Source of the DNA: Pseudomonas frederiksbergensis
Lineage (GTDB): Bacteria; Pseudomonadota; Gammaproteobacteria; Pseudomonadales; Pseudomonadaceae
Assembly (NCBI RefSeq): GCF_003732665.1
Contig: NZ_MOBP01000013.1
Coordinates: forward strand, 237,593 to 301,592
DNA: 64,000 nucleotides
Direction of reading: 5' to 3'
Of this stretch, positions 58,621 through 64,000 are shown piece by piece; the first letter of the stretch is position 1; each line of letters opens with the position of its first letter. The translations under genes were made by a program, and so were the position numbers. Under the pieces are notes generated by a model. It made no database searches and was not told the origin of the DNA. It was given only the letters and a program-made list of their open reading frames with translations.

Positions 58621-58771
58621 TCAGGGGATTGTGCGTCGTGTGAATAGTGTGACTTGGTAGTCATTGGTGCCAAAAAACGGTGCATCTTCTTCTAAAGCAA
58701 CCTGATGGTGTTGTTATCGCTTGAAGCCGCTACACTCCGCCAGCCGTTCATTTTCCTTTGAGGCTTTGCGC

Positions 58772-59155
58772 ATGAAATTTCGTTTTCTTCTGTGGATGCT
58801 GGGTTTGTTGATGGGTAAGGCCAGTCGGACTAATCCTGCGTTTCAACAGCAGTTGGGTGACAAGGAGTTGGTGTTTCAACTACAGACCCTGGACGGGAAA
58901 GTGGCGCGGCATTTCTTTGTGAAAGATCAGCGCATCACCAGTAAGTCTGGCGTGTATGCCGAGCCGGCGTTTGCGATTGCCTTTAAAGATGCGGCGTATG
59001 GCTTTGCCACGATGCAGGCGAAGAACAAGCAGTTGGCGTTTATGACAGGGATTCAGGACAAGTCGATTCAGATCAAGGGCAACCCGGCGCTGGTGATCTG
59101 GTTCCAGGGGTTGACCAAGTATTTGAAGCCGAGGAAGGCTAAGCCTAAGGCTTGA
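58772..59155 (+). CDS. SCP2-like sterol-carrier-domain protein
   Basis: A 127-residue protein with an N-terminal hydrophobic stretch (about 4-17) and a body resembling an SCP2 domain: DGKVARHFFVKDQRITSKSG, PAFAIAFKDAAYGFATMQAKNK, and IKGNPALVIWFQGLTKYL. The order HU - this gene - HDOD protein - recG - oxyR matches my memory of PAO1 PA5348-PA5344, so this is where the core chromosome resumes after the T6SS region. The ATG at 58772 follows TTTGAGGC. Function unknown; lipid binding is only suggested by the fold. Confidence 0.65.
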   Translation: MKFRFLLWMLGLLMGKASRTNPAFQQQLGDKELVFQLQTLDGKVARHFFVKDQRITSKSGVYAEPAFAIAFKDAAYGFATMQAKNKQLAFMTGIQDKSIQIKGNPALVIWFQGLTKYLKPRKAKPKA

Positions 59156-59171
59156 GTTCGGTGTTGGGGCT

Positions 59172-59223
59172 GTGACGCGGAGCGTCACGGGATGCGTTAC
59201 CACGCGGGAGCGTGGGAACGATC
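59172..59223. repeat. Truncated copy of the 12985-13094 repeat
   Basis: TGACGCGGAGCGTCACGGGA followed by TGCGTTACCACGCGGGAGCG and TGGGAACGATC matches the right half of the 110-bp element, with small changes. Confidence 0.6.
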
Positions 59224-59232
59224 GGGTAGGGT

Positions 59233-59282
59233 TCATCGCGGGCAAGCCTTGCTCCTGTAGGAGCGAGGCTTGCCCGCGAATG
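59233..59282. repeat. Compact REP palindrome between SCP2-like gene and HDOD gene
   Basis: TTCATCGCGGGCAAGCCTTG...CTCCTGTAGGAG...CGAGGCTTGCCCGCGAATG, a head-to-head REP pair with almost no spacer. It lies between convergent genes and can act as a terminator. Confidence 0.75.
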
Positions 59283-59285
59283 CTT

Positions 59286-60686
59286 TTAGGCCTGGGTGAA
59301 TTGCGAGGCCAGTTCGCGCAGCAGCACTTCGGCTTCAAGCACTTTGCTGACCACGTCGTTGGCCTTGTCGCGGGTCAAGCCCACACGCTCCAGCAGCGCA
59401 TCCGGAATGTCTTCATCCGGTCCCGAGCCAATCCCGCGACTGCGCAGCAAACGCACCGCCAGGCATACCAGGTTCGGGTATTCGGCATACGCGCCGTCGT
59501 AGCCCGGATCGTGCTGGAAGCGCAGCGCAGTCGCCAACTCATCGGGCATGTCCCAGTAACGCATCAACCACGAACCGATCTGTTCACGACTGATGCCGAG
59601 CAGGTGCTGCTCGACGTAGCTGTGGCACAGGTGCGGGTTGACCTCCAGGTGGCGGCAGATCAGGGAGAAGTGCGGCGGGAAGACGTGGGCCAGCAGCAAG
59701 TAGCCGAAGTTGTGCAGCAGGCCGGCGAGGTAGGTCAGGCCGGCTTCCGGGCGCTGGGCGCGGGGCATGGCGCGGGTCAGGCCTTCGATGACGGCGGCGG
59801 TGTAGATCGATTGCTGCCAGTACGGCGTGGTGTGTTGCGGGTGGTCTTTGGGCAGGCTCAAGGTCTTGCCGAGGGCCAGGCCCAGGGCCAGGTTGATCAC
59901 CAGGTCGAAGCCGAGCACGCGGACGATCGCGTCTTCCACCGAACGAATCTTGCCCGGCGAGGCGTAGTACGGCGACGCCGCCCAGCTCACGACTTGCGCA
60001 GCGAGGGCCGGGTCGGTTTCGACGACGCCGGTGATGTCGTCGATGGTGGCGTTGGGGTCGACCCGCAGTTTGATGATTTTCTGCGCGGTTTCGGCCAGCG
60101 GTGGGATTTCGATGGTGGCTTCCAGGCGTTGCTGGATGCGCCGTGCGGTGAATGCCTGGACGGCCTGGGTGATTTCCTCGCGGTCATCGTCGGGGCGGTC
60201 GAGGTTCGGGCGGATGCTGGTCAGGGCTTCGCCGAAGTTGGCGGCGCTGGCCTTGGTGAGCATGCTCTTGAAGTCGTCGCTGGAGATTTCCAGCAGTACG
60301 TTCGGCTCGCCCGAGTTGATCAGCAACTTCGGTTCACGCAGCAGGCTTTCTTCGTACAGGCAGGGCGAACTGGTGAGCGCCGGCAGGCCCGGCAGCAGGC
60401 TCAGGCTGTGTTTGCCGAGCATCTTCTCCAGGCGTTCGGTGGAGACGGCGGTCAGTCGGCGGCCGGTCAGTTCGGCGAGGCGATTGAGGTCCAGCAACTG
60501 GCTCTGCGGGAACAGCACCATGAGCGCGCCGACGGCGTCATCGAGCAAAACCGCCTGCACTTTACGCGAGGCGTTGAGGCCGTGATGGTCGAGGACTTCT
60601 TCGTAGGCGATGCCCAGCTTGCCGAGCAGTAGCCGAATAACAGACGGAGCGTGCGGGGTTTCGGGGATGAGGGCAGCTTCGGTCAT
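59286..60686 (-). CDS. YbaK-like plus HDOD-domain signalling protein
   Basis: A 466-residue protein. The N-terminal part (about 14-150) resembles the YbaK/EbsC aminoacyl-tRNA-deacylase fold (VIRLLLGKLGIAYEEVLDH, VLLDDAVGALMVLFP), and the rest (about 185-440) is an HDOD domain (IEIPPLAETAQKIIKLRVDPNA; AYLAGLLHNFGYLLLAHVFP-like TYLAGLLHNFGYLLLAHV). HDOD proteins are non-catalytic HD relatives often linked to stress or c-di-GMP signalling. The fusion is as in Pseudomonas orthologues of PA5346 as I recall. The ATG at 60686 begins MTEAALIPETP; the frame upstream of it runs into recG and is not coding. It lies downstream of recG on the same strand. Confidence 0.8.
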   Translation of the reverse strand: MTEAALIPETPHAPSVIRLLLGKLGIAYEEVLDHHGLNASRKVQAVLLDDAVGALMVLFPQSQLLDLNRLAELTGRRLTAVSTERLEKMLGKHSLSLLPGLPALTSSPCLYEESLLREPKLLINSGEPNVLLEISSDDFKSMLTKASAANFGEALTSIRPNLDRPDDDREEITQAVQAFTARRIQQRLEATIEIPPLAETAQKIIKLRVDPNATIDDITGVVETDPALAAQVVSWAASPYYASPGKIRSVEDAIVRVLGFDLVINLALGLALGKTLSLPKDHPQHTTPYWQQSIYTAAVIEGLTRAMPRAQRPEAGLTYLAGLLHNFGYLLLAHVFPPHFSLICRHLEVNPHLCHSYVEQHLLGISREQIGSWLMRYWDMPDELATALRFQHDPGYDGAYAEYPNLVCLAVRLLRSRGIGSGPDEDIPDALLERVGLTRDKANDVVSKVLEAEVLLRELASQFTQA

Positions 60687-60765
60687 GGTGTGTATCCGTT
60701 TTTGAAACAATTGCTGGAGTATAACCAGCTTGTTTAAAGCCATGGTCCAGAAACTGCGACGGTGC

Positions 60766-62841
60766 TCACACTTGGCCGTATTGCTGCCCATGGCGCAGCC
60801 AACGATCGAGCAGCGGGCTGACGTGATCCGGCCAGCGTTCCAGCAAGGCTTGGGCGGCATCGCGCACGGCTGGCAGCAGATCGGCGTCGCGCATCAGGTC
60901 CGCGACCTTGAATTGCAGCAGGCCGGTCTGGCGGGTGCCGAGCATTTCCCCGGGGCCGCGCAGTTCGAGGTCTTTTTCGGCGATGACAAAACCGTCGTTG
61001 GTCTCGCGCATGATGCCCAGGCGCTGACGGCCAATCTGTGACAGCGGCGGATGGTAGAGCAGCACGCAATGGCTGGCGGCGCTGCCCCGACCGACACGGC
61101 CGCGCAATTGGTGCAGTTGCGCCAGACCCAGGCGTTCAGGGTTTTCGATGATCATCAGGCTGGCGTTGGGAACGTCCACACCGACTTCAATCACCGTGGT
61201 GGCGACCAGCAATTGCAGGTTGCCGGCCTTGAACTCGGCCATGACCGCGGCTTTCTCGGCAGGCTTCATGCGCCCGTGGATCAGCCCGACCTTCAACTCG
61301 CCGAGGGCGGCGGTGAGGTCTTCGTAAGTGGTTTCCGCGGCTTGGCAGGTCAGCTCTTCGGATTCTTCGATCAGCGTGCAGACCCAGTAGGCCTGTCGCC
61401 CTTCGGCGCAAGCGCCGCGCACCCGTTCGATGACTTCGACGCGTCGTGTATCGGTGACCAGCACGGTGTTGACCGGGGTTCGGCCGGGGGGCAATTCGTC
61501 GAGGATCGAAGTGTCGAGGTCGGCGTAGGCGCTCATCGCCAGGGTCCGTGGAATCGGTGTGGCGGTCATGATCAATTGATGCGGGCACATCCGCCCGCCA
61601 ACGCCTTTTTGGCGCAGGGCGAGGCGCTGCTGGACGCCGAAGCGGTGTTGTTCGTCGATGATCGCCAGCGCGAGGTTCTTGAACTGCACTTCTTCCTGGA
61701 ACAACGCGTGGGTGCCGACCACCATCGGTGCACCGTTGGCGATTTGCTCCAGCGCAGCTGCGCGGTTTTTGCCCTTGAGCTTGCCGGCCAGCCACGCGAC
61801 TTCGATACCCAGCGGTTCGAGCCAGCGCTTGAAGGTGATGAAGTGCTGTTCGGCAAGAATCTCGGTGGGCGCCATCAACGCGACCTGATAACCCGCCTCC
61901 AGTGCTTGCAGGGCGGCGAGGGCGGCGACCACGGTCTTGCCCGCGCCAACGTCGCCCTGGATCAGCCGCAGCATCGGTTCGTGCTGACTGAGGTCGTAGG
62001 CGATTTCGTTGCCAACCCGTTGCTGGGCCCCTGTCGGCGTGAAGCCGAGGTTGGCCAGGTACTTGGCCGGCAGCTTGGTGGCTTTGGGCATCGCCGGCGC
62101 ACGCAGGGAACGCATGCTTTCGCGCAGACGCTGCTGGGACAGTTGATGGGTCAGCAGTTCTTCGAAGGCCAAACGATGTTGGGCCCAGTGATGGCCGAGG
62201 GCGAGTTCGTCGACGTCGGCATCGGCGGGCGGGTGATGCAGGTAGCGGATCGCATCGGCCAGCGGCGCCAGTTGATAGTCCCGGGCCAGTTCGGTGGGCA
62301 GCCAGTCGGGCAGGCTGCTGGGGCCGAGCAGGGTCAGGGTTTGCATGCACAGTTGGCGCAGGCGTTGTTGGGTCAGGCCTTCGGTGAGCGGGTAGACCGG
62401 GGTCAGGGTTTCATCCACCGGCGGCGGCTCGTCGCCGGTGATGGCGCGGTATTCCGGGTGGTAGATTTCCAGCCCCGAGGCACCGGGCCGTGCTTCGCCG
62501 TAGCAGCGAATCCGCGTGCCGCGTTTGAGGCCTTCTTTCTGGGCGTTGCTGAAATGATAGAAGCGCAAGCTCAGGCCGCCAGTGCCGTCCTGAATCCGCA
62601 CCACAAGGCTGCGGCGCCGGCCCATCACCACGTCAGCGCCACTGACGGTGCCCTCAATCACCGCGTCCTGGCCGGGTCGCAAGTGGCCAATCGGGACCAC
62701 GCGAGTGCGGTCCTGATAGCGCAACGGCAAGTGGAAGAGCACGTCCTGGAGATTCTCCAGGCCGACCTTGGCCAATTTCTCGGCCATGGCTTCACCGACA
62801 CCCTTGAGTGCCGTCACCGACACTTGCGACAACTCGGTCAT
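60766..62841 (-). CDS. recG: ATP-dependent DNA helicase RecG
   Basis: A 691-residue helicase that remodels stalled forks and Holliday junctions. The N-terminal wedge/OB domain (VTALKGVGEAMAEKLAKVGL; RVVPIGHL) is followed by the helicase core with Walker A QGDVGAGKT, the DExH box IIDEQHRFG, and motif VI around QLRGRVGRG. Length is typical. It follows oxyR with a 9-bp gap on the same strand; an oxyR-recG operon is known in P. aeruginosa. Confidence 0.96.
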   Translation of the reverse strand: MTELSQVSVTALKGVGEAMAEKLAKVGLENLQDVLFHLPLRYQDRTRVVPIGHLRPGQDAVIEGTVSGADVVMGRRRSLVVRIQDGTGGLSLRFYHFSNAQKEGLKRGTRIRCYGEARPGASGLEIYHPEYRAITGDEPPPVDETLTPVYPLTEGLTQQRLRQLCMQTLTLLGPSSLPDWLPTELARDYQLAPLADAIRYLHHPPADADVDELALGHHWAQHRLAFEELLTHQLSQQRLRESMRSLRAPAMPKATKLPAKYLANLGFTPTGAQQRVGNEIAYDLSQHEPMLRLIQGDVGAGKTVVAALAALQALEAGYQVALMAPTEILAEQHFITFKRWLEPLGIEVAWLAGKLKGKNRAAALEQIANGAPMVVGTHALFQEEVQFKNLALAIIDEQHRFGVQQRLALRQKGVGGRMCPHQLIMTATPIPRTLAMSAYADLDTSILDELPPGRTPVNTVLVTDTRRVEVIERVRGACAEGRQAYWVCTLIEESEELTCQAAETTYEDLTAALGELKVGLIHGRMKPAEKAAVMAEFKAGNLQLLVATTVIEVGVDVPNASLMIIENPERLGLAQLHQLRGRVGRGSAASHCVLLYHPPLSQIGRQRLGIMRETNDGFVIAEKDLELRGPGEMLGTRQTGLLQFKVADLMRDADLLPAVRDAAQALLERWPDHVSPLLDRWLRHGQQYGQV

Positions 62842-62850
62842 GGCAGCGAC

Positions 62851-63780
62851 TTAGCCGGCCACCACCGGCGCTTGTGGCTTGGCCACCGAGCACAGGCGAA
62901 TGGAGTCAGCGAGGATTTCAATCGCCTTCGGCCGCGGAAAACTCGCGCGCCAGGCGATGGCCACGGTGCGGAACGGCACCGGCGGCGACAGTGGGCGCAC
63001 GGCGATCACGCCAGGGGCGTAATGGTGGCTGTCCACCGCCGACAGCGGCAGGATCGAGATGCCCAGGCCAGAGGCGACCATGTGGCGGATGGTTTCCAGG
63101 GAGCTGGATTCCACTGTGGTGTGTTTCGCGCCGTCATTGCCTTTGCCCAGGGTCGGGCAGGCTTCCAACACTTGATCGCGGAAGCAGTGGCCTTCGCCGA
63201 GCAGCAGCAGGCTCTTGTCGTTGAGCAGGGCGGCGTCGATGGTTTCTTTCTGGGTCCACGGGTGCTGGGCCGGCATCAGGACGTAGAACGGTTCGTCGTA
63301 GAGCGGCAGGGTCAGCACGTCGGCTTCGTTGAACGGCAGGGCGATGATGATCGCGTCGAGCTCGCCGTTGCGCAGTTTGTCGCGCAGCACGTGGGTGAAG
63401 TTTTCTTCGATGTACAACGGCATCTGCGGGGCGACCCGGTGCAGTTGCGGAATCAGATGCGGGAACAGGTACGGGCCGACGGTGTAGATCGCGCCGACTT
63501 TCAGCGGGGCGGTCAGTTGGTTCTTGCCGGCCTGGGCCAGTTCGCGGATGCCTTGGGCCTGTTCCAGGACTTTCTGCGCCTGGGCCACGATGCCTTCGCC
63601 GACCGGGGTCAGACGCACGGCGCTCTTGCTGCGCTCGAAAATCAGCACACCGAGTTCGTCTTCAAGCTTTTTCACGCCCACCGACAGGGTCGGCTGGCTG
63701 ACGTGGCAACGCTCAGCCGCGTGGCCGAAGTGCTGCTCTTGGGCGAGGGTAACGATGTAGCGTAATTCTGTAAGAGTCAT
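62851..63780 (-). CDS. oxyR: Hydrogen-peroxide sensing LysR-type regulator OxyR
   Basis: A 309-residue LysR-family regulator. The winged helix-turn-helix at the N-terminus (HFGHAAERCHVSQPTLSVGVK) and the effector domain with the redox pair Cys199 and Cys208 (GHCFRDQVLEAC), at the E. coli positions, identify OxyR. Peroxide joins these cysteines in a disulfide and turns the protein into an activator of catalase and peroxidase genes. It is the first gene of an oxyR-recG unit transcribed leftward. Confidence 0.96.
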   Translation of the reverse strand: MTLTELRYIVTLAQEQHFGHAAERCHVSQPTLSVGVKKLEDELGVLIFERSKSAVRLTPVGEGIVAQAQKVLEQAQGIRELAQAGKNQLTAPLKVGAIYTVGPYLFPHLIPQLHRVAPQMPLYIEENFTHVLRDKLRNGELDAIIIALPFNEADVLTLPLYDEPFYVLMPAQHPWTQKETIDAALLNDKSLLLLGEGHCFRDQVLEACPTLGKGNDGAKHTTVESSSLETIRHMVASGLGISILPLSAVDSHHYAPGVIAVRPLSPPVPFRTVAIAWRASFPRPKAIEILADSIRLCSVAKPQAPVVAG

Positions 63781-63898
63781 AGCGAGCGTCCATGAAGTTG
63801 CGGGCCAAGCATACCGGCTGCAATCGATAGACGCACGTTATCAGAGAGAGTGTGTTGAGTGACACAGGGCAATGCGGGTTTGCCGCTGGCGGATATGC

Positions 63899-63923
63899 AA
63901 AAGGCACCTTTTCGGTGCCTTTA
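63899..63923. terminator. Bidirectional-type terminator near the right edge
   Basis: AAAGGCACC-TTTTC-GGTGCCTTT, a 9-bp stem with A/T tails on both sides. It lies between oxyR and whatever gene follows beyond the window. No gene was seen in 63781-64000. Confidence 0.7.
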
Positions 63924-63937
63924 TGACCGCTGCATAA

Positions 63938-63960
63938 CCCTGTGGGAGCGGGCTTGCTCG
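63938..63960. repeat. REP half-site at the right edge
   Basis: CCCTGTGGGAGCGGGCTTGC followed by TCG matches one arm of the REP pairs above. No inverse arm occurs before 64000. Confidence 0.6.
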
Positions 63961-64000
63961 GGTAGAAACCGGGGACATCCTTTACGTTTTAAACCGGAGA

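Noticed and set aside
63713..63907. 64-codon minus-strand frame overlapping the start of oxyR
   Set aside because: It overlaps oxyR in another frame and includes the terminator stem; no ribosome-binding site was seen.

Overview
The window looks like a chromosomal segment of a Pseudomonas of the fluorescens group. Coding density and GC are high, codons mostly end in G or C, REP-type palindromes of the 'tgtgggagcgggcttgctcgcgaa' kind are scattered between genes, and the flanking gene order (pstS-pstC-pstA-pstB-phoU, phoB/phoR, ubiC-ubiA, rubredoxin/rubredoxin reductase, HU, recG-oxyR) is, from memory, that of the P. aeruginosa PAO1 region around PA5344-PA5369. No rRNA, tRNA, CRISPR array, integrase or complete insertion sequence was found.

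Layout. 1-3.5 kb: 3' part of an acyl-CoA thioesterase, an MHS-type MFS transporter, and a PIN-domain / XRE-ImmA gene pair with its own operator-like inverted repeat. 3.6-18.3 kb: phosphate region, with pstS and pstCAB-phoU each behind Pho boxes, a response regulator, a HigBA-type toxin-antitoxin pair among repeats, an M23 peptidase, a CNNM/CBS membrane protein, phoR, phoB and a small secreted protein. 18.4-21.9 kb: ubiA, ubiC, a 56-residue rubredoxin, rubredoxin reductase and HU.

22.5-52.5 kb: a complete H2-like type VI secretion (T6SS) locus in the order tssA-B-C-E, [PAAR cassette], tssF-G-H, sigma-54 activator, tiny lipoprotein, fha, tssJ-K-L-M, PP2C phosphatase, Ser/Thr kinase, vgrG, followed by a large modular cell-wall-hydrolase effector and AT-richer periplasmic candidates for immunity. 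No hcp (tssD) is present. The PAAR cassette between tssE and tssF carries a DUF6402-like protein and three translationally linked small membrane proteins. The leader of tssA has a perfect CANGGAYG Rsm/Csr site on the start codon and upstream hairpins with GGA in or beside the loop, which suggests Gac/Rsm control; a weak sigma-54-like element lies further upstream.

52.6-58.6 kb: accessory region with two paralogous LprI-like (DUF1311) secreted proteins, a DUF6124-like gene behind a structured leader, and a two-gene unit encoding a four-helix membrane protein plus an 811-residue fusion of a degenerate alpha/beta-hydrolase with an ATP-grasp and phospho-histidine swivel module (rifampin-phosphotransferase/PEP-synthase type). 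This fusion is the most unusual protein in the window. 58.7-64 kb: return to core order with an SCP2-like protein, a YbaK-HDOD protein, recG and oxyR.

Functions not obvious from motifs are inferred from neighbourhood and remembered family features; no database search was run.
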